DNA of 64,000 bases, from positions 620,001 through 684,000 of the forward strand of contig NZ_JACVOX010000002.1 of assembly GCF_018882215.1 (NCBI RefSeq), in the 5' to 3' direction. Positions 48,214 through 59,797 of this stretch are shown here, one piece after another (the first letter of the stretch is position 1; every line of letters begins with the position of its first letter). Position numbers and translations under genes: made by a program. The notes beneath the pieces were generated by a model. That model was not told the origin of the DNA, did not search any database, and was given only the letters and a program-made list of their open reading frames with translations. Origin of the DNA: Polynucleobacter sp. AP-Kaivos-20-H2 (GTDB taxonomy: Bacteria > Pseudomonadota > Gammaproteobacteria > Burkholderiales > Burkholderiaceae).

Positions 48214-48738
48214 GTGAACTCCTCGACAAACAATATCTTTCTAATCGGTCTCATGGGCGCTGGGAAGTCGACCGTCGGTAAAGTCTTGGCAAAAAAATTA
48301 GGTCGTCGCTTTCTAGATGCCGACCATGTCATTGAAGAGCGCTGTGGCGTAAAAATTCCGGTCATTTTTGAAATGGAAGGCGAAGAAGGGTTTCGCAAAA
48401 GAGAAGCGCAAGCCATCCGTGAAATTACCGCTGAACAAGATATTATTTTGGCGACTGGCGGTGGCGCTGTTCTCTCACCAGAAAATCGACAGGCATTAAG
48501 TGAAGGTGGCACCGTGATTTATCTTCACGCAAACCCAATTGAACTTTGGCATCGTACCAAAGGTGGGGAGGGTCGCCCCTTACTAAAAAATGGGGATGCC
48601 AAAAAGATTTTAGAAAACTTATATGCCGTTCGCGATCCTCTGTATCGTGAAATCGCTGACCATGTGATTGAGACTGGTAAGCCCAGCGTTAATCAACTAG
48701 TCAACACCTTAATCATGCAGCTTGAACTTTCCGCTTAA
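48214..48738 (+). CDS. aroK: Shikimate kinase
   Basis: Phosphorylates shikimate at O3 in the aromatic pathway. The protein has 174 residues. The P-loop GLMGAGKST is at 12-20, the shikimate-binding DADHVIEE follows, then the ATGGGAVLS motif and the [11 protein letters not shown]. The start must be GTG 48214: an in-frame stop lies at 48202-48204 and no other start precedes the P-loop. A GGAGG sequence directly touches the GTG, which leaves no normal spacing. Confidence 0.96.
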   Translation: MNSSTNNIFLIGLMGAGKSTVGKVLAKKLGRRFLDADHVIEERCGVKIPVIFEMEGEEGFRKREAQAIREITAEQDIILATGGGAVLSPENRQALSEGGTVIYLHANPIELWHRTKGGEGRPLLKNGDAKKILENLYAVRDPLYREIADHVIETGKPSVNQLVNTLIMQLELSA

Positions 48739-48754
48739 ATACATTGGCACTATC

Positions 48755-49837
48755 ATGAAAACACTTGAAGTTGATCTTGGCAATCGCAGTTACCCAATTT
48801 ATATTGGCAAAGATCTGATTGATCAAGCAAGCTTATTTAAGGCCTGTGAAAAAGCAAGCTCTATTTACATCGTAAGTAACACTACGGTTGCTCCTCTCTA
48901 TGCCGAGCGCCTGACTAAAACGCTCAGCACTTTTGGGAAGCCTGTTAGAACAATTGTTCTACCTGATGGCGAGTCATATAAAGACTGGAAAAATCTGCAG
49001 TTGATTTTTGATGACCTTTTAAAATTTGGTGCTGATCGCCACACCATGTTGGTTGCTCTGGGTGGTGGCGTTATAGGCGATATGACTGGATTTGCAGCAG
49101 CCAGCTTTATGCGTGGCATCCGCTTTATTCAAGTACCCACTACCTTGCTTGCACAGGTAGATTCTTCCGTTGGCGGTAAAACTGGCATCAACCATCCGCT
49201 AGGTAAAAATATGATTGGCGCCTTTCATCAGCCGGCCGCTGTGATTGCCGATCTAAATACCTTAAAGACTCTACCTCCGAGAGAGCTGTCTGCTGGTCTT
49301 GCTGAAGTTGTAAAGCATGGTGCTATTGCAGATGCCCAATTCTTAGACTGGATTGAATCCAATGCTACGCCGCTGCTAGCCTGCGATACAGGAGCAATGG
49401 GCCACGCGGTCTTACGCTCTTGTGAAATTAAATCTACCGTGGTTTCTGCAGATGAAAGGGAGGGCGGTATCCGTGCAACCCTCAATTTTGGTCATACCTT
49501 TGGTCACGCAATTGAAGCGGGCATGGGCTACGGGGAATGGTTACATGGTGAAGCTGTTGGATGCGGCATGGTGATGGGAGCAGATCTATCGCGTCGACTC
49601 AATTACATTAGCGATGCTGATGTTCAGCGCCTTACCAAAATCATCCAATCTATGAATTTACCCATTACACCGCCAAAGTTTGGTGCGGGGCGCTATATGG
49701 AGCTCATGCAAGTTGATAAAAAAACTGAGGGTGGGCAGATCCGTTACGTTGTTTTAGAAAAAATTGGTAAAGCCCAGATTAAAAGCGTAGATGATGCCCA
49801 AGTGATTGAAACTTTAAGCGCTACTGGCGCAGCTTAA
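48755..49837 (+). CDS. aroB: 3-dehydroquinate synthase
   Basis: Converts DAHP to 3-dehydroquinate, using NAD and a divalent metal. It has 360 residues from ATG 48755 ([18 protein letters not shown]), the standard N-terminus; an ATG eleven codons upstream would overlap aroK. NAD-binding [10 protein letters not shown] and [14 protein letters not shown], and metal ligands in [16 protein letters not shown] and LHGEAVG, are all present. The stop codon shares the palindromic TTAA with the convergent cyaY stop. Confidence 0.97.
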   Translation: MKTLEVDLGNRSYPIYIGKDLIDQASLFKACEKASSIYIVSNTTVAPLYAERLTKTLSTFGKPVRTIVLPDGESYKDWKNLQLIFDDLLKFGADRHTMLVALGGGVIGDMTGFAAASFMRGIRFIQVPTTLLAQVDSSVGGKTGINHPLGKNMIGAFHQPAAVIADLNTLKTLPPRELSAGLAEVVKHGAIADAQFLDWIESNATPLLACDTGAMGHAVLRSCEIKSTVVSADEREGGIRATLNFGHTFGHAIEAGMGYGEWLHGEAVGCGMVMGADLSRRLNYISDADVQRLTKIIQSMNLPITPPKFGAGRYMELMQVDKKTEGGQIRYVVLEKIGKAQIKSVDDAQVIETLSATGAA

Positions 49838-50211
49838 ATCAAACTCATTTTGACTGTTTGACCAGCCTGAGCACTCGCAAACTCAGTCAAGTCGCTCAAC
49901 AGCTCTTTTCCTGTTTTGGTATCAAGCCACAAAGGTTGTGCCATCGTACCGGCCCAACGATAGTGGTATCCACCAGATTTGGCAGCGACCCAAATCTCAT
50001 GCAAAGGTGGTTGGGTATTGATCACAATGACACTTTTATCCTTAAAACGAATATTGATCACGTTCCCGCCTTGGCGTTCAATATCCAGGTCGAGGTCTAA
50101 GGCTTCGTCCGCAGTCTCCAATGCCACTTCTATGGAATGCAATAAATTACTTCCCAGCTGGTAAAACTGCTTGTCATCGATGGTTTCTACGCCTGGATTA
50201 TTTGGATTCAT
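49834..50211 (-). CDS. cyaY: Bacterial frataxin
   Basis: Iron-binding modulator of Fe-S cluster assembly. It has 125 residues from ATG 50211, preceded by AGGA at good spacing. An in-frame ATG at 50256 would give 140 residues but lies two bases from the start of the divergent lptM and lacks a ribosome-binding site. The acidic N-terminal helix ([20 protein letters not shown], then [10 protein letters not shown]) and the beta-sheet [24 protein letters not shown] in pieces ([26 protein letters not shown]) fit the family. Frataxin next to lptM and lysA is a conserved order. Confidence 0.92.
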   Translation of the reverse strand: MNPNNPGVETIDDKQFYQLGSNLLHSIEVALETADEALDLDLDIERQGGNVINIRFKDKSVIVINTQPPLHEIWVAAKSGGYHYRWAGTMAQPLWLDTKTGKELLSDLTEFASAQAGQTVKMSLI

Positions 50212-50258
50212 ACCGGAGTCCTGCATGCTATATTCAATCATTCGTTTTAGAGACATTC

Positions 50259-50450
50259 ATGATAGCGATTCTTAATAGAACCCTCTGCTTTAGCCTTCTA
50301 ATATCCCTTGTTGGGTGTGGGGTAAGGGGACCTCTATATATGCCAAATGTGCCACCAGTTCCCCCAGCTCCTACAGAGCCGGAACCTAAAGGCAAGCTGT
50401 ACCCACCTCAAACCTCCGCTAGCCCAAGCAATTCTTCATCGGCCAAGTAA
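50259..50450 (+). CDS. lptM: LPS translocon maturation lipoprotein LptM
   Basis: Small lipoprotein (YifL family) that helps the LptDE LPS export channel mature. The protein has 63 residues. The signal peptide and lipobox LVGC put the lipidated Cys at 20, followed by GVRGPLYMP, the hallmark motif of the family, and a Pro/Ser-rich tail. The stop overlaps the lysA ATG (TAATG). Confidence 0.92.
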   Translation: MIAILNRTLCFSLLISLVGCGVRGPLYMPNVPPVPPAPTEPEPKGKLYPPQTSASPSNSSSAK

Positions 50451-51748
50451 TGACAAGCAAAGCAATTCCCCTTCCTAAGTTATCTGGGTTTACTGAACGC
50501 GATGGCAATTGGTATGCCGAAGAAATTCCACTTGCAGATTTAGCAAAAGAATTTGGTACGCCGCTGTATATCTATAGCAGAAAAGCATTGACTGAAGCCT
50601 ACCAAGGCTACGACAAGGCATGCGTTGATAGCAATGGTAAACGTCGTGCCCGCGTGCACTATGCCATGAAAGCCAATAGCAATTTAGCGGTGATTGATTG
50701 CTTTAAAAAACTGGGGGCCGGGTTTGATTTAGTAAGCGGCGGCGAGTTGGCTCGTGCATTAGCAATTGGCGCAGACCCAAAGAGCTTAGTATTTGCTGGC
50801 GTAGGTAAATCTGCCGCCGAGATTGCCACTGCCCTCAAGGCTGGCGTCAAATGTATCAATGTGGAATCGATTGCGGAACTACACAAAATTAATCGCGTAG
50901 CCACTGAACTCAACTGCCGCGCCCCAATTTCTTTGCGCGTTAATCCTGATGTAGATGCGCAAACCCATCCCTATATTTCCACTGGACTTAAGGGTAATAA
51001 ATTTGGCATCGCATATCACGAGGTTTTAAAAACCTATCATGAAGCATCACAACTTTCTCAAATAGATGTAGTCGGAATTGATTGTCATATTGGCTCACAG
51101 ATCACTACTACTGCCCCCTATTTAGATGCCCTGGATAAAGTCTTAGATCTTGTTGCGCAATTAAAGAAGGAAGGTATTGTGATACACCATCTCGATCTCG
51201 GTGGTGGTCTTGGCATTTCTTATAGCGATGAAACTCCGCCAGACATTACGGACTTTACGAACACCTTGTTGAATCGAGTAGCGGAGCGTGGTTTTGGTCA
51301 CCTAGATGTTGTGCTTGAGCCAGGCAGATCATTGGTGGGCAATGCTGGCGTGTTACTGACCACTGTGGAGTATTTAAAGCCTGGTGCTGAGAAGAACTTC
51401 TGCATTGTTGATGCCGCAATGACCGAACTGATGCGCCCCGCCCTATATGAAGCACACCATGGAATAGTACCGGTACAAAAGAAGGTAACAAAAGCCTTAA
51501 CCTATGACATCGTTGGCCCCGTTTGCGAATCTGGCGACTGGCTGGGAAGAGATCGTCATCTTGCAGTAGAGGAAGGTGATCTTCTGGCTATTCTGTCTGC
51601 TGGTGCTTATGGTTTTGTGATGGCCTCCAACTACAACACACGCCCTAAACCTGCAGAGATTATGGTTGACGGAAAAAATGCTTACGTGATTCGTGCTCGC
51701 GAAAAAACTTCTGAGTTGTTTTCATCGGAAACAGTTTTGCCAAATTAA
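50450..51748 (+). CDS. lysA: Diaminopimelate decarboxylase
   Basis: PLP enzyme making lysine from meso-diaminopimelate. The protein has 432 residues. The Schiff-base lysine is K74 in YAMKANSN; GVGKSAAEI, HIGSQI, the phosphate-binding LDLGGGLGISY and the EPGRSLVGNAG and GPVCESGDWLG motifs follow. It is translationally coupled to lptM and closed by a terminator. Confidence 0.97.
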   Translation: MTSKAIPLPKLSGFTERDGNWYAEEIPLADLAKEFGTPLYIYSRKALTEAYQGYDKACVDSNGKRRARVHYAMKANSNLAVIDCFKKLGAGFDLVSGGELARALAIGADPKSLVFAGVGKSAAEIATALKAGVKCINVESIAELHKINRVATELNCRAPISLRVNPDVDAQTHPYISTGLKGNKFGIAYHEVLKTYHEASQLSQIDVVGIDCHIGSQITTTAPYLDALDKVLDLVAQLKKEGIVIHHLDLGGGLGISYSDETPPDITDFTNTLLNRVAERGFGHLDVVLEPGRSLVGNAGVLLTTVEYLKPGAEKNFCIVDAAMTELMRPALYEAHHGIVPVQKKVTKALTYDIVGPVCESGDWLGRDRHLAVEEGDLLAILSAGAYGFVMASNYNTRPKPAEIMVDGKNAYVIRAREKTSELFSSETVLPN

Positions 51749-51774
51749 TAATCCGTAAAAGTTTTAGACAATAA

Positions 51775-51801
51775 AAAACCCCGCTGAAGTAGCGGGGTTT
51801 T
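51775..51801. terminator. Bidirectional terminator between lysA and cytochrome c4
   Basis: An 11-bp stem AAAACCCCGCT/AGCGGGGTTTT has a 5-nt loop, and A and T runs extend on either side. It sits between convergent genes and resembles the rmuC terminator. Confidence 0.92.
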
Positions 51802-51820
51802 GTTTTAATGCTTTGACTAA

Positions 51821-52546
51821 TTAATGCAAACCTGCGATGTAATCAGCCACCGCTTTCATTTCTTTATCCGAAAGCTTTGAAGCAATCGTTGTCATTTGAC
51901 TACTGTTGGTGCGCACGCCTTCACGGAAAGCTAGCAACTGGGCATTATTGTATTCAGCCCATTGACCGCCAAGAAGCGGGTACTGAGCAGGAATACCAGC
52001 GCCTGTTGGGCTGTGGCAGGCAGCACAAGCTGGAACGCCTTTTGCTGCAATACCACCACGATAAATACTTTGGCCCAATGCGATTGTTTCTTTATCTTGA
52101 GCAACGCCCTGGGAGATTGGCTGCTTAGCTAAAAAAGCTGAGATATTTTGCATATCTTGTTGAGTCAAAGTGGCTGCCATACCCATCATGATTGGATTTG
52201 CGCGAGTGCCTTCTTTAAAGTTTTTCAACTGCTTTGTGAGGTACGCAGCATGCTGAGCGGAAAGCTTTGGCCATGTACCAATCGCACTTTGACCTTTAGG
52301 GCCATGGCAAGTGATACAGGCGGTTACGCCACGAGTTGCATCGCCATTTGAATACAGCGCTTCACCCGCAGCTGGATCAACCTTGGGTTTACCTGGAACT
52401 TCTGCTTTGGCTTCTGGAGCTGCTGCCATAGGGGCCGCATCGGCAGCAAAAACTTTACCGGATACGCTGATCAGAGCGAAAATGGAGAGAACCGCAAAAC
52501 CGGCCCGTAAGCCAGTTAATTTGGAGATTTGAGAGGTTTGACGCAT
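51821..52546 (-). CDS. Cytochrome c4, dihaem
   Basis: Periplasmic electron carrier, usually between bc1 and terminal oxidases. The protein has 241 residues. The signal peptide ends near residue 34 (KVFA|ADAAP), followed by an Ala/Pro-rich linker. The two haem motifs are CITCH (C77-H81) and CAACH (C174-H178), in two homologous halves. The class I second-ligand Met residues are probably in ANPIMMGMA and TNSSQMTTIA. It is a single gene, 114 bp from divergent engB. Confidence 0.94.
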   Translation of the reverse strand: MRQTSQISKLTGLRAGFAVLSIFALISVSGKVFAADAAPMAAAPEAKAEVPGKPKVDPAAGEALYSNGDATRGVTACITCHGPKGQSAIGTWPKLSAQHAAYLTKQLKNFKEGTRANPIMMGMAATLTQQDMQNISAFLAKQPISQGVAQDKETIALGQSIYRGGIAAKGVPACAACHSPTGAGIPAQYPLLGGQWAEYNNAQLLAFREGVRTNSSQMTTIASKLSDKEMKAVADYIAGLH

Positions 52547-52660
52547 TATGTTTACCTTGGCAAAAATTCCTAAAAGTGTTTGGGCCCTGCATTTATAACC
52601 TTTTACCCAACACCATGAGATATTTCATGATTTTGCGTGATTTTACAATAGCTTCTGGAC

Positions 52661-54355
<1,695 letters not shown>

Positions 54356-54360
<5 letters not shown>

Positions 54361-56035
54361 GAGTGCTTGCTGCTTGTTTTAATCGCTCAATAAAACGCTG
54401 GGGTGGCATATAGCCAATCACACGTTGGTCTTTTAGCTCTTCTGAGTTTTGATTGAAGATCAGAATTCCTGGCGGACCAAATAAGCCAAAGCGCTTAAGT
54501 AATGCCTGGTTCTCAGAGCTATTTGCAGTAACGTCTGCCTGCAATAAGACAAACTGTTTTAGCTCTTTACTTACCTCTGGATTTTTAAAGGTATTTACTT
54601 CCATCTCCTTACAGCTAATACACCAGTCTGCATAAAAATCTAGGAGAACCACTTTCTTCTCTTCCTTGGCTTTGCTTAGTTGCGCATCTAACTCTGCAGG
54701 CGAATGAATCACCACAAAAGATAAATCACCTACTTGATGAATACTCTGGCCATTGACTAATTTTGCAGTTCCCGCAACATCATTTTTCTGGAGTAATGGC
54801 GAGGCAATCCATGCTGCCGTGGCGACCAGAAGAACTCCCAAGGTACGCTGCAAATAGACCATCCAAATACCCGTGGATGGAATCAGAATACGGGCCTCAA
54901 TCGCAATAAAGAATAGTGGCAGACCCATTCCTAAGGCCATTATAAAAAGGAGTCCTGCGCCCAGGCTCAACGAGCCGGTTTGCGCAATAAAGGCCAAAAC
55001 GCCCGCTAGGGGCGCAGTAATACAGGGGCTGGCCACTAAAGTAGAAATACCCCCCAAAGCAAAAGCACCAAATACATTGCCGCCCTTTTGACGCCCTGCC
55101 AACCGATCTACATGGTGATGCCATGATTGCGGTAACCGAAGGTCATATAAACCAAACAAACTTCCTGAAAGGGCTAAAAGTAATAGGGCAAAAGCAGCTA
55201 ATGCGAGGGGACTCTGCAAAGCCCGCTGTACGCTCCCGCCAAGGGCCGCCATAAGCACTCCTGCCAAGGCGTATACCAATGCCATACCCAAGACATAGGC
55301 CAGCGCTAAGATACTGGCACGCCCCTTGGTTACAGCCTTACCGTCTTGAGTGCCAAAGATAACGCTCGACAAAATAGGCAACATGGGAAGGACGCAGGGT
55401 GTAAAAGCGAGCGCAAGCCCCAATACAAAGAAAGCTAGAAATAAATAAGTAGTTGAAGTGCTTTCTAAAAAGCGAGCAATAGCATTGACGTCATCACGCT
55501 CACGCCATAAATCAGCCAAACTGAATTCACCACTAGCCTGGGGGCTTGATAAAGGCATACCATCTAAAGCATCTGGAATCGGAGCTGCTTTAACTCCGGG
55601 GCCGGCGAGTAAAAATTTCAGGGTCATGGGTGGATAGCAAATGCCTGCCTCCGCGCAACCTTGCAGTGTTACTACTGCATGGATCGGCTTGCCATCGGCA
55701 GGCTTCACATCTAAAAATACTAAGAAAGGCTCTTTATAAACTTGTAATTTTTTCTGAAAGGTTTCATCAAACTTCACCACACCCGCTGGCAATGAAGGCC
55801 TTATATTACTTAGCTTCTCGGCCTGCGTCCCCGCCTGGAACTTTAAAGATTCTTGGTAGATGTAATAGCCTTTAGCAGGCAAAAATTCCAACTCCACTTG
55901 ATTGGAATTTTCTAACCAAGTAGCCTCCACTCGGAACGCTTTCTCTGGGGGCAAGAAATCCGGCGCAGCAAAAACTTGCGCGGACAGGAATAGAAATAGG
56001 GCAAAGATCTTTGCTACAAAGGAATGCATTCTCAT
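54356..56035 (-). CDS. dsbD: Thiol:disulfide interchange protein DsbD
   Basis: Carries reductant from cytoplasmic thioredoxin across the inner membrane to periplasmic partners, including cytochrome c maturation. The protein has 559 residues. It has a signal peptide (VFAA end), an N-terminal immunoglobulin-like domain with cysteines in LQGCAEAGICYPP, eight membrane helices with redox cysteines in FTPCVLPMLP and ASPCITAPLAG, and a C-terminal thioredoxin-like domain with WCISCK. All three cysteine pairs are present. The start overlaps the cutA stop by 4 bp. Confidence 0.96.
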
Positions 56036-56382
56036 GACTTCGAATTTACCTCAGACTCGACCCACTTGCCGTACTGCTTTTCATATTGCTCTGGAGAAAA
56101 GGCTAATATTTCTGGTAAGTCATAAGGATGCGCGCTTTGAATAAAGGCTGAAATCTCAGGCCACTTTGATTCAGTCGTTTTTGCAGAAAGCAATACTTCT
56201 TGCTCCTCGCAAACTTTGCCCTCCCAGCGATAAATCGAATGAATGCCATCCGTCAGCTGCACACAAGCAGCTAAATGCTTCTCTACCAAGGACCGTGCCA
56301 AGCCTGTGGCAACCTCCAGATTAGGAAGACTCGTTAGCACCACCAAAAGCTTGCTGGAATTGGCTGGGGAGTTTTCAGACAT
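56032..56382 (-). CDS. cutA: Divalent-cation tolerance protein CutA
   Basis: Trimeric protein of the PII-like fold, linked to copper tolerance; the exact function is unclear. The protein has 116 residues. Conserved are ARSLVEKHLAACVQL, the IYRWEGKVCEEQEVLLSAKT strand region and HPYDLPEILAF. The dsbD ATG overlaps its stop, a pairing also seen in gammaproteobacteria. It follows the alpha-operon terminator. Confidence 0.95.
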   Translation of the reverse strand: MSENSPANSSKLLVVLTSLPNLEVATGLARSLVEKHLAACVQLTDGIHSIYRWEGKVCEEQEVLLSAKTTESKWPEISAFIQSAHPYDLPEILAFSPEQYEKQYGKWVESEVNSKS

Positions 56383-56409
56383 TTTGTATTTATAACCTGA
56401 TAAATGAAA

Positions 56410-56433
56410 AAAGCCAGACCGAAGCCTGGCTTT
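56410..56433 (-). terminator. Terminator of the alpha ribosomal operon
   Basis: On the minus strand AAAGCCAG/CTGGCTTT forms the stem. The loop region contains CTTCGG, a UUCG-type stable tetraloop in RNA, and a six-T run follows. It lies just after rplQ. Confidence 0.9.
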
Positions 56434-56451
56434 TTACCGTAACACCGAGAC

Positions 56452-56844
56452 TTAAGCCTCTTCAGTTACTGCTGTTTCTTCAACTTCTGGGCGATCTACC
56501 AACTCAACCAAAGCCATTGGTGCATTGTCGCCATGACGGAAGCCAAACTTCAAAATGCGAAGGTAGCCGCCTGGACGTGTTGCGTAACGTGGGCCAAGCT
56601 CTGTGAAGAGTTTAGCTACGATATCGCGATCACGTGTGCGATTGAATGCTAAGCGACGGTTTGCTAAGTTATCTTTTTTACCTAAGGTAATCAAGGGCTC
56701 AACAACCATGCGCAATTCTTTTGCTTTTGGCAAAGTCGTTTTAATGACTTCGTGCTCCAAAAGTGAATTGGACATGTTGCGCAGCATCGCTAAGCGATGT
56801 GATGATGTTCTGTTAAGTTTGCGTAAGCCGTTTCCGTGACGCAT
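56452..56844 (-). CDS. rplQ: 50S ribosomal protein L17
   Basis: Large-subunit protein near the exit tunnel. The protein has 130 residues. The N-terminal [20 protein letters not shown] block and [20 protein letters not shown] are diagnostic. It is the last gene of rpsM-rpsK-rpsD-rpoA-rplQ. Confidence 0.98.
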   Translation of the reverse strand: MRHGNGLRKLNRTSSHRLAMLRNMSNSLLEHEVIKTTLPKAKELRMVVEPLITLGKKDNLANRRLAFNRTRDRDIVAKLFTELGPRYATRPGGYLRILKFGFRHGDNAPMALVELVDRPEVEETAVTEEA

Positions 56845-56860
56845 GATGCTTCCTTTCTAA

Positions 56861-57841
56861 TTATTTCTCGAGGTTGGCTGGAGGCCAGCTTTCGAGTTTC
56901 ATGCCAAGACTTAAGCCACGAGCAGCCAATACATCTTTGATTTCATTCAAAGATTTGCGACCCAGATTAGGCGTCTTCAACAATTCATTCTCAGTACGTT
57001 GAATCAAGTCACCGATGTAGTAAATGTTCTCAGCCTTCAAGCAGTTTGCAGAGCGAACTGTGAGCTCGAGATCATCAACTGGACGCATCAACATTGGATC
57101 AACCATTGATGAGCGGCTTGGTGCTAAATCACCAGAAACTTCGCTGCTCTCAAGAGCCGCGAATACAACTAATTGGTCAACCAAGATGCTAGCTGCTTGA
57201 CGAATTGCCTCCTCAGGAGACAACACACCGTTTGTTTCAATCGTCATTACTAAACGATCGAGGTCGGTACGTTGCTCAACACGAGCAGACTCAACAGCAT
57301 AGCTAACACGGCTTACAGGGCTGAATGAGGCATCCAACACAATACGGCCAATGATCTTAGTAGCTTCGTCGCTGTACTGACGAACGTTACCAGGTACATA
57401 ACCACGGCCTTTTTCAACCTTGATCTGCATGTCCAACTTACCACCAGCTGACAAGTGAGCGATCACATGATCAGGGTTCATGATTTCTACATCATGTGGC
57501 AAATCAATATCTTTTGCTGTAACAACGCCTGGGCCTTCTTTACGCAAATTGATAGTAACTTCATCACGTGACTGCAACTTAAATACGATGCCTTTGAGGT
57601 TCAACAAGAGGTTTACTACGTCCTCTTGAACTCCATCCAATGTGGAGTACTCATGAACAACACCGGCAATAGCTACTTCAGTTGGCGCATAACCAACCAT
57701 CGAGGACAAGAGTACGCGACGTAATGCATTTCCGAGTGTGTGGCCATAGCCACGCTCGAACGGCTCCATAACAACCTTAGCTTGGTTGGCGGTAAGCGCT
57801 TCAACAGAAATAATCTTTGGCTTGAGCAAATTTGTTTGCAT
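56861..57841 (-). CDS. rpoA: RNA polymerase alpha subunit
   Basis: Assembly scaffold of RNA polymerase and target of activators. The protein has 326 residues. The N-terminal dimerisation domain has the [18 protein letters not shown] motif. The C-terminal domain (about 245-326) has the helices that contact UP elements and activators ([23 protein letters not shown]). It lies 23 bp after rpsD. Confidence 0.98.
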   Translation of the reverse strand: MQTNLLKPKIISVEALTANQAKVVMEPFERGYGHTLGNALRRVLLSSMVGYAPTEVAIAGVVHEYSTLDGVQEDVVNLLLNLKGIVFKLQSRDEVTINLRKEGPGVVTAKDIDLPHDVEIMNPDHVIAHLSAGGKLDMQIKVEKGRGYVPGNVRQYSDEATKIIGRIVLDASFSPVSRVSYAVESARVEQRTDLDRLVMTIETNGVLSPEEAIRQAASILVDQLVVFAALESSEVSGDLAPSRSSMVDPMLMRPVDDLELTVRSANCLKAENIYYIGDLIQRTENELLKTPNLGRKSLNEIKDVLAARGLSLGMKLESWPPANLEK

Positions 57842-57864
57842 ATTTTTTCCTTGAGAGTGCCTAA

Positions 57865-58488
57865 TTAGCGTGAATACAATTCAACGATCAAACTTTCATT
57901 AATTTCACCGCTAATATCTTCGCGGTCAGGCACTTGCTTAAATGTTCCCTCGAGCTTAGCTGCATCAACCGAAACCCAAGTAACAGCTGCCATTTGTCCA
58001 ACCAAATTGAGTGATTCGGTAATACGGGCTTGCTTCTTCGCTTTTTCACGAATGGCAACAACATCACCAGGTTTAACCTGAATAGATGGAATATTGACAG
58101 GGCTACCATTGAGCAAAATTGCACAGTGAGAAACCAACTGACGTGCTTCAGCGCGTGTAGAACCAAAGCCCATGCGATACACCACGTTGTCTAAACGTGA
58201 CTCAAGCAACTGGAGCAATGTTTCGCCAGTGTTGCCCTTACGACGCTCAGCTTCTGCGAAGTAACGACGGAATTGACGCTCTAATACGCCATAGATACGC
58301 TTAACCTTTTGCTTTTCACGCAATTGATTACCGTAATCAGATGTTCTTGAGCCAGATGTACGGCCATGTTGACCAGGCTTAGTATCTAACTTGCACTTGT
58401 CTGACAGGGCGCGACGAGCGCTCTTTAAAAATAAGTCGGTACCTTCCCGACGTGCTAATTTGGCCTTAGGCCCTAAGTAACGTGCCAC
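57865..58488 (-). CDS. rpsD: 30S ribosomal protein S4
   Basis: Primary 16S rRNA binder, ribosomal RNA antiterminator and, in E. coli, translational repressor of the alpha operon. The protein has 207 residues. The N-terminal [21 protein letters not shown], the S4 RNA-binding domain ([22 protein letters not shown] in pieces: [20 protein letters not shown]) and the C-terminal strand are present. A 118-bp spacer with a strong hairpin separates it from rpsK. Confidence 0.98.
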   Translation of the reverse strand: MARYLGPKAKLARREGTDLFLKSARRALSDKCKLDTKPGQHGRTSGSRTSDYGNQLREKQKVKRIYGVLERQFRRYFAEAERRKGNTGETLLQLLESRLDNVVYRMGFGSTRAEARQLVSHCAILLNGSPVNIPSIQVKPGDVVAIREKAKKQARITESLNLVGQMAAVTWVSVDAAKLEGTFKQVPDREDISGEINESLIVELYSR

Positions 58489-58530
58489 GATGCTTTCCTT
58501 TCTTTGCCGCAGTCTTACGACCGGCGGTGA

Positions 58531-58554
58531 GTTCGCCCTTTAAATCAGGCGAAC
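58531..58554 (-). promoter_or_regulatory. Structured leader hairpin before rpsD
   Basis: GTTCGCC (58531-58537) and GGCGAAC (58548-58554) form a perfect 7-bp stem with a 10-nt loop in the rpsK-rpsD spacer, about 43 nt before the S4 start codon. No U run follows on the minus strand, so it does not look like a terminator. It is a candidate regulatory structure. Confidence 0.5.
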
Positions 58555-58606
58555 AGTGGGCTTTAATAAAAAACTACTGAAACTGTTGTACTGCCAACTT
58601 CCAAGC

Positions 58607-59014
58607 TTAAATACGACGACGCTTAGGAGGGCGGCAACCATTATGTGGAACTGGAGTTACGTCTTGAATCTCAGTGATCTTGATGCCCAATGAGTTCAAT
58701 GCACGAACTGCTGATTCACGACCTGGGCCTGGGCCTTTGATCTGAACTTCCAAGTTCTTGATACCGCATTCAACGGCAGCTTTACCAGCAACTTCTGCAG
58801 CTACCTGAGCAGCAAAAGGTGTTGATTTACGTGAGCCCTTGAAACCCTGGCCGCCAGAAGTTGCCCATGAAAGCGCATTTCCTTGACGATCAGTGATCGT
58901 AATAATGGTGTTATTAAAAGAAGCGTGAACGTGTGCAATACCGTCAGCAACGTTCTTTTTAACCTTCTTACGAGCGCGCTGTGAAGCGGCGGAAGCGGAT
59001 TGTTGTTTTGCCAT
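58607..59014 (-). CDS. rpsK: 30S ribosomal protein S11
   Basis: Platform protein of the small subunit. The protein has 135 residues. [22 protein letters not shown] (in pieces: [30 protein letters not shown]) and the C-terminal [16 protein letters not shown] are diagnostic. It lies 18 bp after rpsM. Confidence 0.98.
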   Translation of the reverse strand: MAKQQSASAASQRARKKVKKNVADGIAHVHASFNNTIITITDRQGNALSWATSGGQGFKGSRKSTPFAAQVAAEVAGKAAVECGIKNLEVQIKGPGPGRESAVRALNSLGIKITEIQDVTPVPHNGCRPPKRRRI

Positions 59015-59032
59015 GTCAATAAACTTTCTTGA

Positions 59033-59398
59033 TTATTTCTTCAGTTGCACGCCAGACTTACGCGGGCCCTTACGGGTACGAGCGTTTGTCTTAGTACGTT
59101 GACCACGTACAGGCAAGCCCTTACGATGACGTACGCCACGGTAGCAACCTAAGTCCATCAAACGCTTGATGCTCATAGTTACTTCGCGACGAAGGTCACC
59201 TTCAGTGATGAACTTACCTACTTCATCACGTAACTTTTCCAAGTCAGCGTCAGTAAGATCTTTAACTTTTTTATTGATTGCAACACCTGTGGTTTGACAA
59301 ATTTTGTTAGCACGAGTTGTGCCAATGCCAAAAATAGCTGTTAAACCGATAACAGTATGTTGATGATTTGGGATGTTTACCCCAGCGATACGTGCCAT
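59033..59398 (-). CDS. rpsM: 30S ribosomal protein S13
   Basis: Head protein contacting the P-site tRNA. The protein has 121 residues. [20 protein letters not shown], the helix-turn-helix [10 protein letters not shown] and the C-terminal [18 protein letters not shown] are typical. It starts the alpha operon, 24 bp after rpmJ. Confidence 0.98.
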   Translation of the reverse strand: MARIAGVNIPNHQHTVIGLTAIFGIGTTRANKICQTTGVAINKKVKDLTDADLEKLRDEVGKFITEGDLRREVTMSIKRLMDLGCYRGVRHRKGLPVRGQRTKTNARTRKGPRKSGVQLKK

Positions 59399-59422
59399 GA
59401 GATTTCCTCTTAATTAACCAGA

Positions 59423-59539
59423 TCAGCCTTGACGCTGCTTATGACGTGCGTCTGAAGAACAGATCACGCGAACAACGCGTTTGCGCTTAATGATCTTGCA
59501 ATTTCTGCAAATACACTTAACGGATGCTAAAACTTTCAT
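59423..59539 (-). CDS. rpmJ: 50S ribosomal protein L36, zinc-binding form
   Basis: Smallest large-subunit protein, 38 residues. The start is ATG 59539 and the stop TGA at 59423, with an AGAGGTGAG ribosome-binding site upstream. It is the C+ form: C11, C14, C27 and H33 are the zinc ligands. The ending HKQRQG is diagnostic. It sits between infA and rpsM. Confidence 0.97.
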   Translation of the reverse strand: MKVLASVKCICRNCKIIKRKRVVRVICSSDARHKQRQG

Positions 59540-59574
59540 AACTCACCTCTAAAAAAATTGGTACTTCTTAATCT

Positions 59575-59793
59575 TTACTTCGCACGGAAAATGATTCTGG
59601 CGCGCGTTAGGTCGTAAGGAGTCATCTCCACCGTCACCTTGTCTCCCGGCAAAATACGGATGTAGTGCATCCGCATCTTTCCGGAAATGTGCCCTAGAAC
59701 CACATGTCCGTTTTCCAGCTTCACGCGAAACATCGCGTTCGGCAAATTCTCTACAACCTCTCCCGCCATCTGAATTACATCGTCTTTAGACAT
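59575..59793 (-). CDS. infA: Translation initiation factor IF-1
   Basis: Occupies the A site during initiation. The protein has 72 residues with an OB fold; [39 protein letters not shown] and the C-terminal [11 protein letters not shown] are characteristic. Position between secY and rpmJ is the usual betaproteobacterial spc-operon order. Burkholderiales often carry a second infA; only this one is in view. Confidence 0.97.
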   Translation of the reverse strand: MSKDDVIQMAGEVVENLPNAMFRVKLENGHVVLGHISGKMRMHYIRILPGDKVTVEMTPYDLTRARIIFRAK

Positions 59794-59797
59794 TCAG

